From Endozoicomonas numazuensis (GTDB lineage: Bacteria; Pseudomonadota; Gammaproteobacteria; Pseudomonadales; Endozoicomonadaceae): 64,000 nt of DNA. Below, one piece after another: positions 9,156 to 17,604 of this stretch. How positions within the stretch are numbered: position 1 is the stretch's first letter; every line of letters starts with the position of its first letter. The position numbers and the translations under genes are program-made. The notes under the pieces are model-generated. The model saw only the letters and a list, made by a program, of their open reading frames with translations, ran no database searches and had not been told where the DNA came from. The stretch is taken from assembly GCF_000722635.1 (NCBI RefSeq), contig NZ_JOKH01000004.1, positions 246,285 to 310,284 on the forward strand, written 5' to 3'.

Positions 9156-10331
9156 CTACAGTTCATTCTTTAGTCCAGTCTTGGGAGTGTAGTCATGCTT
9201 TAGTGTCATTTTTACAACCCCTTGTTTCATGGGAATGTAAGTGTCTGTGTGGGTTCTTTGGAGGCGAATAGTATCCAGCAGATCGTCGGCATTCATCCGT
9301 TCCAGAGCATCGTAGAAGTCTGGCTCCTCAGATGATGAACGGTTTCTGAGGTCACCAAGTGCTGTCTGGATTTGTCCTATTTCAGGGTGGCTGGCACTGG
9401 CCAGCTGTAATCCCAAACCGACAGCCTTGCTAAGAATCTTGCCAATCAACCTGAAAGGAATTTCCCAGTCATTTTCGAGCAGGGTCAGCTGCACAGAGTC
9501 TGCATTCAGCCAGATGATCAGCTCTGTTTTGCCTTGATTGAAGCCTTTTTCTTTTGCCCATGGAATTTCAATGGTGTCTTCGCGAATGGGCTGGTCTCCA
9601 TTGTAATAAGTAATATGTGCATAGATTTCGGGTTTGCTGAAATATTCACCGACTTTTTGCAGATCCAGTTCCAATAAATAAGCCCGTTCGGGCAAACGTT
9701 TGGAAGCCGCCGTTTTTGGATCGAAGACAGGTTTGTAATGAATGACTGGAGTACTTAATCGAGCAGGACGATGAACCAGTAAAATGACATCTTTGTCGAG
9801 ATCGTCCACATTGATCTCTGTGAATACGCATCTCTTGTCGTAGCAGGTATCCTTGCTGGTTACTTTTACTTTTCGGGGCTGGTCGGTTTTTTTTGGCAGG
9901 AGAAAGCCTATATAGGGGTTATCCGTTGCTTTCACTTTACGGTAGCGCAGCTTCATTAATGCGTCTTTGTTGCGTTTACCATGGTGAAAACAGTCTGCTA
10001 TTCTGTCGAGCTTTTCTATCTGGTCAGTGAAACCGTGCAAAATGGTTTTAGGTACACTGGGATAACGTTTTTCTATGATGCCAGGAAAGCTTTGTAGGGG
10101 AAGGTCTCCTATCTCATCCAGCAGAGCAGGGTCGGTAGCCAGCTCGCGAATCTGATCAAGGTGCTCTGAAGGCTTCATGGTACCGATGAAGCTTTCTTTC
10201 ATGTCCATAAACGTTTGTGTCTGCTTATCCATTGGCAGAGTGGAGATGTCCTGGCATTCTTTTACGGCATGTGCAGAAGGAAAAATGAAAAACAGCAATA
10301 GGGTGATGATCAGAGGAGGACGTATATTCAT
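9156..10331 (-). CDS. Exported protein of unknown function
   Basis: I do not recognise a family. The product (391 residues from the chosen ATG) begins MNIRPPLIITLLLFFIFPSAHA, a convincing Sec signal peptide with cleavage after AHA, so it is periplasmic or exported. The mature part is hydrophilic with three cysteines in its first half, two of them in DTCYDKRCVF, perhaps a disulfide. The frame continues upstream to 10367, but that extension precedes the signal peptide and is probably not translated. It is monocistronic on the minus strand, with a 124-bp repeat just upstream at 10395-10518. Confidence 0.75.
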   Translation of the reverse strand: MNIRPPLIITLLLFFIFPSAHAVKECQDISTLPMDKQTQTFMDMKESFIGTMKPSEHLDQIRELATDPALLDEIGDLPLQSFPGIIEKRYPSVPKTILHGFTDQIEKLDRIADCFHHGKRNKDALMKLRYRKVKATDNPYIGFLLPKKTDQPRKVKVTSKDTCYDKRCVFTEINVDDLDKDVILLVHRPARLSTPVIHYKPVFDPKTAASKRLPERAYLLELDLQKVGEYFSKPEIYAHITYYNGDQPIREDTIEIPWAKEKGFNQGKTELIIWLNADSVQLTLLENDWEIPFRLIGKILSKAVGLGLQLASASHPEIGQIQTALGDLRNRSSSEEPDFYDALERMNADDLLDTIRLQRTHTDTYIPMKQGVVKMTLKHDYTPKTGLKNEL

Positions 10332-10394
10332 GGCGGGCCCGGGAATGTTTGCGGAACAAATATGCAATGAGTTGTAAGAACGGTAGGTGACATA

Positions 10395-10518
10395 TACCCA
10401 TCGCCTTTCAAGATGCTACGTTGTTGCCAGCGTTCGCTCACCCTGATCACCTACTACTTGTAGGCTCACAGGGCTTCGCTCACTCGTCGCCTGGTAGCAT
10501 CTTGAAATCCAATGGGTA
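10395..10518. mobile_element. 124-bp TA-flanked miniature element (copy 1)
   Basis: The element begins TACCCATCGCC..CAAGATGCTAC and ends GTAGCATCTTG..CCAATGGGTA. TA dinucleotides sit outside both ends (10393-10394 and 10519-10520). Copies of identical length occur at 46355-46478 and 61931-62054. There is no open reading frame. The rest of 10519-10770 contains only the leader of the DUF1820 gene and nothing else I can recognise. Confidence 0.9.
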
Positions 10519-10770
10519 TAGAGTAATTAGATAAAGTCGTCGAATCTGTCAAAGTCCGTTGTGAAATATCGGAATCAGTCGGTATCAACTGTGGTATGTC
10601 ATCCCTCTATCCTCGTTTTTCGTTAGCTCATGGCCGTTCAGATTGTGGTATGCTAGCCGCCTTTTTTATTACATGCCCGAAACAGCCAGGGCGGCCAAAC
10701 TCATGTTCGTCGCTATGGGCAATGAAAGGTTTTTCATTAAAAGTTACGGTGTTACAGGTGTTTGGAGTCA

Positions 10771-11082
10771 ATGTCGAAATCCCAGGTTTTTCGCGTTATT
10801 TTTCAGAATGAATCTGAAGTCTTTGAAGTTTATGCTCGACAGATTTTTCAGAGTGAACTCTGGGGATTTATTGAAGTGGAAGAGTTTGCTTTTGGTGAGC
10901 GAAGTCAGCTGCTGGTGGATCCTAGTGAAGAAAAACTGAAAAGCACTTTTGAAGGAGTTAAACGAAGCTATATTCCACTGACGTCTATTATTCGCATTGA
11001 TGAAGTAGAGAAAGAAGGGTCTGCCAAGGTTTCTGAAGCCAAGGGTAGTAACGTTAAGCCGTTCCCGATGCCTCCTGCATAA
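10771..11082 (+). CDS. DUF1820 family protein
   Basis: The 103-residue protein has the conserved order FRVIFQNESEVFEVYARQ, GFIEVEEFAFGERSQLLVDPSEEKL and FEGVKRSYIPLTSIIRIDEVEKEG that defines DUF1820, a small family widespread in gammaproteobacteria with no established function. I chose the ATG after TTTGGAG rather than the one nine bases upstream because it matches the family N-terminus. No membrane segment or signal peptide is present. The gene stands alone, converging on the two-gene unit downstream. Confidence 0.88.
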   Translation: MSKSQVFRVIFQNESEVFEVYARQIFQSELWGFIEVEEFAFGERSQLLVDPSEEKLKSTFEGVKRSYIPLTSIIRIDEVEKEGSAKVSEAKGSNVKPFPMPPA

Positions 11083-11103
11083 ATCTTTCTGTCTGAGCCC
11101 TGA

Positions 11104-11670
11104 TCAGTGCATTCTTTTTGCCAGCCAGTTGCTGGCATCCAACAGGGCGTCCTCAGCGTCTTTCCAGTCAATAGGATGCCCCGGCCTGGGCTGAATCCCC
11201 CAGAAGGGGTGTCGATAGGTGGGGCGCACAATAACCAGTCGACTCTCTTCAGCCATTTGACCTTTCTCTTTGGCTTGTGCTGTCGCCACCGCAATGATGG
11301 CCATCAGGTCATACTGGTCAGATAGACTTTCTTCCAGTTCCGGATTGGATGGACTGATCATCTGGCTCTGGTGGAAAAAGGCAATATCCTCTTCAACCAG
11401 GTAGAAGTGGGTGGCAGAGGATTCCTGGCCATGCCCATCAATGCCAATCATCACGTAACTTTGAGGGTTGCCGTATTCTACTTCTTCAAGGAACCAACCC
11501 AGACTCCAGGGGCCAGGTGTGTTGGTCCGGGATGTGAAGTAGTTGGTATCTTGTGGCCTGAAGAGTTTCTCTGAGATGCCTTTGGGTATGGGAGGCATTG
11601 GCAGGCCTGCATCCCGTATCAGATGTCTGGCAGCTTCAAACTGTTCGGGTGTGGTCATGGGTTCATTCAT
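11104..11670 (-). CDS. Small protein of unknown function, partner of the 674-residue protein
   Basis: I do not recognise a family for this 188-residue protein. A GTG lies nine bases upstream, but the ATG at 11670 has AAGGTGA in the right place, overlapping the end of the preceding gene. The 674-residue gene stops 12 bases before this start, so the two are almost certainly co-translated. The composition is mildly acidic with no signal peptide or membrane segment. Conserved-looking features include WSLGWFLEEVEYGNP and RHPFWGIQPRPGHPIDW. A dedicated chaperone or immunity-type partner is possible from the layout alone; this is not shown by sequence. Confidence 0.7.
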   Translation of the reverse strand: MNEPMTTPEQFEAARHLIRDAGLPMPPIPKGISEKLFRPQDTNYFTSRTNTPGPWSLGWFLEEVEYGNPQSYVMIGIDGHGQESSATHFYLVEEDIAFFHQSQMISPSNPELEESLSDQYDLMAIIAVATAQAKEKGQMAEESRLVIVRPTYRHPFWGIQPRPGHPIDWKDAEDALLDASNWLAKRMH

Positions 11671-11682
11671 TACTGTCACCTT

Positions 11683-13707
11683 TTATAAGCTTGAAGGCGT
11701 TCTGGGCTTAGGTTTTTTGGGTGTCAGTTGAGATGCTGACTCAGTGGTTCGAAGGGCTGGAATGGCATTGAGATAGGCGCTCTGACTGCCGTGACGTTTT
11801 ATGAAGTCAATAGCGCTCAGTGGCGGTTGGGTTTTGCTTTTCCAAGTCTCCCAGTCATCGACGACCAGTCCTTGTTCTTCCAGAACTTCAGCGTGCTCTT
11901 TGAGTTCTTCCAGACGGCTGATGGTGGCTTTAATTTCTGAGGGTTCAAGCAATCCGGTCAATCTTGCGGTTATGTCATCTACGGTTATGGCATTGAGTTT
12001 ATTCAGGACTTCCCGGTCTATGAGAGCGGGCGGACCAGGCCACGGAGATAACCAGCCCGAGGCACCTGCTCTTACCTCGGAGCGGTCGATCGATGACTGT
12101 CCTGGATAAAATGAATGATCATTGTCGACCAGGGTGACCTGACCCGTTGAAGGATCTATCAGATAATTTCCGGTATTTCTGTCCTGCTGACCACAAAAAC
12201 AATCCAACCACTCGGCACTGTTAAGGTTCTTGGCGATTTCTGCTGCTACTTTCGGATTTTCCTTTGAGTCAAAGGGAATATCTTTGGCACTACCATTTCT
12301 GGCGGTGAAAGGCTGCTTTCCCTTAGCAACATCCATCAGAAGCCCGACCTTGCCGTTGTGAACGGTCAATTCTGTTTTCGGTAACAGTTTCAGTCCAAGA
12401 GCATCCTGAAGGCTCTGGCTGGCGAGGTTTCTTGCGGCAAACCTGGGTCGCTGGCTATTCAGATAACTGCCTTTAGCGGTGTGGTCTTTAAAGTGACTGG
12501 TATCCACAGCGTCTTCAGATTTGAAGACCTTTTCTATTGTTTCTGAGCCTTCTTCAAAACTGAGTTTAGTGACAGTATGAGCTTTGCCTGATCCCAGAGC
12601 TTCTTCTGATTTGGCTGCTTTGCCCTGATATTCACTCAAATGCTGGGTCACATCATGAGTGAGGTCGTATCCGAGTCGCTTGAATTCAGTAGCGGCCTGC
12701 CAGTCCAGTTTTTCTCCAGCCGCACTGGCTCCGTCTTGTCTCAGAACCTGAAGTACCAGAGAGCGTTCACTGTTCAGTTGCTGGCGCATATCTTTCAGTA
12801 TCTCTACTTCTTCCTCAGGAAAGTAGTGAACGCCGGTTTTGAAAATAGTATCTATTCTCTGCATACCTTCTTCGAGTGAATCGATCATTTTCTTGCCCTG
12901 CGCTTTGATTGAGGCATCGTCAGCAGGCAGTTTTTCAGTCAATTTTTCCTGGTGTCCTTTGACGATGTCATTCAGGCGCTGGTAATCAAAAGATTTACGT
13001 TTGGCAACGGCTGAGTCCAGAGTATTCGGGAAGCGTTCTGAGCGGCCAAGCTCTCGCTTAGAAAGAGTTTCCAGCTGGCCTACCTGGTCCTCTGACATAT
13101 GAAATCGTTCGGTCACTCTGGACTGGTCAATCTGTTTGCAAACGGCCTCATCCTGATAAATATGGGCAAAAACCGGCTTGGCAGGCTGGGGAGGCGGTGC
13201 TGGAGGATGTTGGTATATCGGTGGGAAATTAAAGGGTGTCTGAGGAAAAGTCAGAGGTTGTTGTAGCTGCAATACCCCAAGGCCCGGTACCTGAAGTTGA
13301 AAAGGATTTCCTTGATAGGGCTGTGGCTGAAAATGTTGAACGCGGGTGTGCGGAGTATTGCTGGAGACTGTCGTGTTGGGGTTATTTGTCCAGACATTCA
13401 GGTTCGGACTGTTGGTGTATACCTGATAGTTTTGCCCGCCTGCTCGAACATTGGCATTGTATTGGTATTTGGGAGGAGTGGACTTGATTGAAAAGAAGTC
13501 TTTGAAGCTTTTTTTGACTTTGGCTTTACGACTTTCTTTTGACGGATCAGACAGTTTTTTTTCCACCTTATCGCCATCAAGAGCAGTGACTGCATGGCGG
13601 TCAAGCTTGCCTTTCTGTGGGTCTTTGAGCTGACTGAGCCCTGATGTATGAGATGGGGCTGGCTGAGAGGAGTTTACGACTCCAGTGGATGAAGGAGGAT
13701 TGGCCAC
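11683..13707 (-). CDS. Large protein with kinase-like C-terminal motifs, candidate effector
   Basis: This 674-residue protein starts at GTG with AGGGAAG six bases upstream. The N-terminus is low-complexity and basic (residues 1-80), followed by an Asn/Gln/Pro-rich stretch (80-180) and a helical region (190-370). The C-terminal part contains PRFAARNLASQSLQDALG, a TELTVHNGKVGLLMD strand pair, then WLDCFCGQQDRNTGNYLID (500-518) and TLVDNDHSF (525-533). The D-R-x-x-x-N and D-N-D pattern matches the catalytic and metal-binding loops of PI3/4-kinase-like, HipA-like and actin-fragmin-type kinases. Disordered N-terminus, absence of a signal peptide and a coupled small downstream gene fit a secreted effector with its partner; that is inference. 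Confidence 0.7.
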   Translation of the reverse strand: MANPPSSTGVVNSSQPAPSHTSGLSQLKDPQKGKLDRHAVTALDGDKVEKKLSDPSKESRKAKVKKSFKDFFSIKSTPPKYQYNANVRAGGQNYQVYTNSPNLNVWTNNPNTTVSSNTPHTRVQHFQPQPYQGNPFQLQVPGLGVLQLQQPLTFPQTPFNFPPIYQHPPAPPPQPAKPVFAHIYQDEAVCKQIDQSRVTERFHMSEDQVGQLETLSKRELGRSERFPNTLDSAVAKRKSFDYQRLNDIVKGHQEKLTEKLPADDASIKAQGKKMIDSLEEGMQRIDTIFKTGVHYFPEEEVEILKDMRQQLNSERSLVLQVLRQDGASAAGEKLDWQAATEFKRLGYDLTHDVTQHLSEYQGKAAKSEEALGSGKAHTVTKLSFEEGSETIEKVFKSEDAVDTSHFKDHTAKGSYLNSQRPRFAARNLASQSLQDALGLKLLPKTELTVHNGKVGLLMDVAKGKQPFTARNGSAKDIPFDSKENPKVAAEIAKNLNSAEWLDCFCGQQDRNTGNYLIDPSTGQVTLVDNDHSFYPGQSSIDRSEVRAGASGWLSPWPGPPALIDREVLNKLNAITVDDITARLTGLLEPSEIKATISRLEELKEHAEVLEEQGLVVDDWETWKSKTQPPLSAIDFIKRHGSQSAYLNAIPALRTTESASQLTPKKPKPRTPSSL

Positions 13708-13793
13708 GTTTGCTTCCCTGCAAATGTTCTGAATACCAAGCAGTATAGAACCCGTATCCCTTGTGTATGCTGTGCAATGGGAGGTGTGGCCGT

Positions 13794-14441
13794 TTATTCC
13801 TGATTTGTGCCCGCTTGTTCAGTCATCTTGTTCTGATTCTTCAACAACATGAATAAACCGGTACCCAACAGCAGGCTTCCCAAGGCAATCATATATCGAA
13901 AAAGGTTAACTCTGAGGTACCCACCCAGGGTGCCTTCATTACCGATGACCAGCCCGCCAATAAAGAAGCTGATAAAAGCAATGAGCAATAATCCTTTGGG
14001 GCCCGATTCAACCTGAGCTTTGAGAACCCTGTAAAGAGCGATCAGCAGGCTGATTGCCAGCAGTGCATCTCTGTAGAGTGTTTCAACTCCGTACCAACGG
14101 GTGATTTCATAAGCCAGACACAGTCCAAGAATCATCCTCCCCCAAGCGGGTTTACTCCACTCTCTGTTGGACAGTAGCAGCGCAATCGCTGTGCCGATGA
14201 GAGGAGGTGAGAGATAAGTGGCGGCATTGTTTAAAAAGAGATAAACATCTGTCCAGATATCTGAAAACCCGAACTTCAAGGTGCCCGCTACCGCTGCCAG
14301 AGCAATCAGCAGAAAGCCCAGAAGTGCCCCCTTGGTGGCCGTTCTGTGAATTTGGGCGAATGCCTGTTGCTGGCAGAGCAGAAAGACAGCGAAGGCGCTG
14401 GCAGCTGCCAGCACCGCATCCGAAAGAGCCAATGAACTCAT
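13794..14441 (-). CDS. Polytopic membrane protein of unknown function
   Basis: The 215-residue product has about seven hydrophobic segments (5-24, 40-57, 65-88, 98-113, 124-140, 150-167 and 180-200) and almost no soluble part, so it is an inner-membrane protein. I do not recognise a family motif. It starts 13 bases after the hemL stop on the same strand and is likely the last gene of thiE-hemL transcription. The C-terminal tail NQNKMTEQAGTNQE is hydrophilic. Confidence 0.8.
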   Translation of the reverse strand: MSSLALSDAVLAAASAFAVFLLCQQQAFAQIHRTATKGALLGFLLIALAAVAGTLKFGFSDIWTDVYLFLNNAATYLSPPLIGTAIALLLSNREWSKPAWGRMILGLCLAYEITRWYGVETLYRDALLAISLLIALYRVLKAQVESGPKGLLLIAFISFFIGGLVIGNEGTLGGYLRVNLFRYMIALGSLLLGTGLFMLLKNQNKMTEQAGTNQE

Positions 14442-14454
14442 AGTGTAAAAAGTG

Positions 14455-15756
14455 TTACCTCATGGAAAGCTTTTGGAAAGCACGATCTGCAGCTTCTATG
14501 GTTTTCTGGATCTCCAGATCGCCATGGGCGTCAGAAATAAAGCCGGCTTCAAACGCAGACGGTGCCAGATAGATTCCTTCGTCCAGCATGGCATGGAAGA
14601 AACGGCCATAAAATTCGCCATCACAAGTCATCACCTGATCAAAACGGTCGACACGTGGCTGATCGGTAAAGAACAGGCCAAACATGGCTCCAACCTGAGA
14701 AGTTTGCAGGGAGATTCCGTGCTCTGACGCTTTCTCTTTAAAACCTGTCAGCAGTTTTGCTGCTTTTTCGGTGAGTTCTGCGTGGAAGCCGGGACGACTC
14801 AGATTCTTCAGGGTCGCCAGACCTGCCGCCATAGCCAGAGGGTTACCTGACAGGGTGCCTGCCTGATAAACCGGCCCCAGAGGAGCCAAGTGTTCCATGA
14901 CGTCTTTTCGTCCACCAAAAGCACCTACTGGCAGGCCACCACCGATAATTTTGCCTAATGTGGTCAGATCAGGCTTAACGCCATAGTGAGCTTGTGCTCC
15001 GCCCAGAGAAACACGGAATCCAGTCATCACTTCATCAAAAATTAACAGAGCGCCGTGTTCGTCACACACCTCTCTCAGGCCTTCGAGGAAGCCTTTGACG
15101 GGAGGGATGCAGTTCATGTTACCTGCTACCGGCTCAACGATAATGCAGGCGACTTCATTGCCTACCTCTGAAAATGCCTGTTTGACGGATTCCAGATCAT
15201 TGTAAGTCAGGGTGATGGTACTTTCTGCCAGAGCCTCAGGAACGCCTGGGGAGCTAGGAACACCCAGGGTCAGTGCGCCGGAGCCAGCTTTAACCAGCAA
15301 TGAGTCAGAATGACCGTGGTAATTGCCTTCAAACTTCACAATCTTGTCACGGTGGGTAAAGCCACGCGCCAGACGAATAGCGCTCATGGTTGCTTCGGTA
15401 CCCGAGTTCACCATTCTGAGCAGTTCCATGGATGGAAAAATCTCACGGACTTTCAGAGCCAGTTCCGTCTCCAGAGCGGTTGGCGCACCAAAACTCAGAC
15501 CGTCCAGAGCTTGATCGCGAACGGCGCTGACGACGTCGGGGTGGTTATGACCAAGAATCATGGGTCCCCAGGAACCTACGTAGTCAATCAGGCTATTACC
15601 GTCGACATCCTGAACATAGGCCCCTTTGGCACTTTTAAAGAAGACCGGTTTGCCTCCTACCCCCTTGAATGCTCTTACCGGTGAGTTTACACCTCCCGGA
15701 ATAACAGTCTGGGCTTCAGTAAACAGAGTGCTTGAGCGTTCATGGGATAGGGACAT
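14455..15756 (-). CDS. hemL: Glutamate-1-semialdehyde 2,1-aminomutase
   Basis: HemL makes 5-aminolevulinate from glutamate-1-semialdehyde, the second step of C5 haem synthesis, using PLP. The 433-residue protein begins with the family pattern [16 protein letters not shown] and contains [16 protein letters not shown], the [12 protein letters not shown] loop, and the PLP lysine in [18 protein letters not shown]. An AGGAA sequence seven bases before ATG overlaps the last codons of thiE, indicating coupling. The thiE-hemL pairing is common in gammaproteobacteria. Confidence 0.97.
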   Translation of the reverse strand: MSLSHERSSTLFTEAQTVIPGGVNSPVRAFKGVGGKPVFFKSAKGAYVQDVDGNSLIDYVGSWGPMILGHNHPDVVSAVRDQALDGLSFGAPTALETELALKVREIFPSMELLRMVNSGTEATMSAIRLARGFTHRDKIVKFEGNYHGHSDSLLVKAGSGALTLGVPSSPGVPEALAESTITLTYNDLESVKQAFSEVGNEVACIIVEPVAGNMNCIPPVKGFLEGLREVCDEHGALLIFDEVMTGFRVSLGGAQAHYGVKPDLTTLGKIIGGGLPVGAFGGRKDVMEHLAPLGPVYQAGTLSGNPLAMAAGLATLKNLSRPGFHAELTEKAAKLLTGFKEKASEHGISLQTSQVGAMFGLFFTDQPRVDRFDQVMTCDGEFYGRFFHAMLDEGIYLAPSAFEAGFISDAHGDLEIQKTIEAADRAFQKLSMR

Positions 15757-15759
15757 GAT

Positions 15760-16383
15760 CTATTCCTGATTAAACAATTCAGTAAAGTGACGGGCACGAC
15801 TCTGGATATCTGTGGAAGCAAACAGGCTATGGACCACTGCGACCATATCAACACCCGCTTCAATAAGTTGTGAGGCATTATCCACAGTAATCCCACCAAT
15901 GGCTACAACAGGGACTTTGAAGGCCTCTTTGGCAGAAGGTAAAAGTGACAGTTCGGCGGGCTTGGCATCGGGTTTGGTGCGAGAAGGAAAGAATCGTCCA
16001 AAGGCAATGTAATTGGCTCCTTCATCCACAGCCATCTGAGCCTGATCGAGAGAGCCTTCACAGCTGACACCAATGATGGCGTATTCTCCCAGTCTTTTAC
16101 GGGCGGATGCTACAGATTCATCCTGTTGCCCCAGGTGTACACCGTCCGCTTCTGATTCGGCTGCCAGTTCAATGTCGTCATTAATAAGAAAAAGAGCACC
16201 GTATTTATGGCAGAGTACTCGCAGAGTACTGGCCTGACGTAGCCGTTTGTTGTGATCCAGACTTTTGTCCCGGTACTGTAGTACTTTCATGCCTCCCATC
16301 AAAGCCTGTTCAACCGCTTCCATCAGAATACGATCGTCAGGGAGAAGCTGGCTGTCGGTTACACCGTAAAGACCTTTGAGCAT
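15760..16383 (-). CDS. thiE: Thiamine-phosphate synthase
   Basis: ThiE joins HMP-pyrophosphate and thiazole phosphate to thiamine monophosphate. The 207-residue TIM-barrel protein shows LYGVTDS, QYRDKS, LINDDIELA, ADGVHLGQ, the FGRFFPSRTK phosphate loop and VVAIGGI, all family landmarks. The frame reaches a TTG at 16401; I chose ATG 16383 because CAGG precedes it and it gives the normal N-terminus. It is followed three bases after its stop by hemL. The kinase for the next step, thiL, lies at 44218 in this window. Confidence 0.95.
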   Translation of the reverse strand: MLKGLYGVTDSQLLPDDRILMEAVEQALMGGMKVLQYRDKSLDHNKRLRQASTLRVLCHKYGALFLINDDIELAAESEADGVHLGQQDESVASARKRLGEYAIIGVSCEGSLDQAQMAVDEGANYIAFGRFFPSRTKPDAKPAELSLLPSAKEAFKVPVVAIGGITVDNASQLIEAGVDMVAVVHSLFASTDIQSRARHFTELFNQE

Positions 16384-16444
16384 GTTTTGACCTGATTTCA
16401 AAAGTAGCTATGAGCGAAGAAAAGCATTTTGCGTCACCCTTAAA

Positions 16445-16516
16445 CATGAAAAACATGAAAAACATGAAAAACATGAAAAACATGAAAAACATGAAAAACA
16501 TGAAAAACATGAAAAA
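16445..16516. repeat. Tandem repeat, 8 copies of a 9-bp unit
   Basis: The unit CATGAAAAA is repeated eight times without change, directly upstream of thiE (16384-16695 is the intergenic region). On the minus strand it would read as Phe-Ser-Cys triplets in an open frame, but that frame has no other coding signs. A slippage-prone tract in the thiE leader could alter promoter spacing. Confidence 0.95.
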
Positions 16517-16695
16517 TGACTCAGCAAAGTGTTTTTCACAAACAACGTGGCCGCGAAGTATAACAGCATGAATGCTGACCCGGATAATTCATAAAAACTG
16601 CATCTATCTTTAAAGCAGGAAAACATAAAATTCTGTCTGGCTTTTGAGAGCCTGGAAGGGAATTCAGGAGAGTAAGAAGCAATGAGTGATTAGAA

Positions 16696-17604
16696 ATGTG
16701 CAGACCTCTGGTTTATTTCATAACTTATCTATTCGGCATGCTGCTGACTTTCAAGGTTTTGGCACTGAATATTCTGAATAGTCAATTCAAAATGAAAGTC
16801 ACTGAAAAGGAGCATTATTCGGTATCCCTGACTCAGGAAGCTGAAGGGTTTATGGTGGCTATTGTTCCAGAAAGTGGTAATGAGGGCTTTCAAGCTCCGT
16901 TTTCCGGTCATTTGAATTTTCTCAGTTCACACGGATTATCGCTTTCATACGGAGTATCAGGCAGGAAGCTGATCTACATATACAGGGTAATAGGGGGGGG
17001 CGTTGTGGCAAGGATCTCCTACAACCTTCCTGAGCAGGTATTGGCAGGAGGTTTTCATCTTCTGGTTCAAACAGAGATGATTGCAGGTCAGCAGATTCTT
17101 GATCCGCTTCAGCCCGATATACTAGTGGCAAATGCTGGAATGATTACCGGGACTTTACCTGCTCCTTATATCGTTACAGCAATGATAGATGTGTCGGGAG
17201 ATTTCCAGCTGAATTTCCCAGAGCAACCTCTGGAGTCAGAAGAACTTGATGAAGGGGGGTTGATTGTACAGCAGATCCATCACGTAGAGCATATACACCT
17301 CACTCAAGGTCCTGGTGGCGGTTCTGCCATCACGGGTGTAACGATGAATCATGGACAACCCGGTCAGGCGGTCAGCACCGACTTAACGTTAGGTGATTTT
17401 GCGAATGAAAGCTTGCAGCATCATTTTCAGACAATAGTTCCCGGATTTGTTGCAATTCCGGCACAAAGAAACCATTGGCAGGATGCTCCAATGATTAGCA
17501 GGCACCTGCTTGATGCCTTGAGAGCAGCAGAAGTGCAGCTCTCATTTTCCATCGTGGTCACTGTATATATGCTGTGGTTGCTTTCTGTTGCAGGGCTTAA
17601 ATAG
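16696..17604 (+). CDS. Exported protein of unknown function with a G8 tract
   Basis: I do not recognise this 302-residue protein. It starts with a hydrophobic leader (residues 4-24) suggesting export and ends with a second hydrophobic stretch (LSFSIVVTVYMLWLLSVAG) that could anchor the C-terminus. The middle is strand-rich with several Gly-rich turns, such as HLTQGPGGGSAITG. Codons 100-102 form a run of eight G (16993-17000), a typical slippage site; the present length keeps the frame open. It converges on radA and overlaps it by eight bases. Low-similarity orphans of this kind are often lineage-specific surface proteins. Confidence 0.7.
   Translation: MCRPLVYFITYLFGMLLTFKVLALNILNSQFKMKVTEKEHYSVSLTQEAEGFMVAIVPESGNEGFQAPFSGHLNFLSSHGLSLSYGVSGRKLIYIYRVIGGGVVARISYNLPEQVLAGGFHLLVQTEMIAGQQILDPLQPDILVANAGMITGTLPAPYIVTAMIDVSGDFQLNFPEQPLESEELDEGGLIVQQIHHVEHIHLTQGPGGGSAITGVTMNHGQPGQAVSTDLTLGDFANESLQHHFQTIVPGFVAIPAQRNHWQDAPMISRHLLDALRAAEVQLSFSIVVTVYMLWLLSVAGLK

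Noticed and set aside
15876-15884. A further perfect TTATCCACA
   Set aside because: It is isolated and lies within thiE coding sequence; a single site fits the chance expectation.
16445-16516. Possible CRISPR array
   Set aside because: The units are 9 bases, contiguous and without spacers; no cas genes are present.
16408-16626. A frame encoding repeated Phe-Ser-Cys on the minus strand
   Set aside because: It is produced entirely by the 9-bp tandem repeat and lacks a ribosome binding site or conserved flanks.
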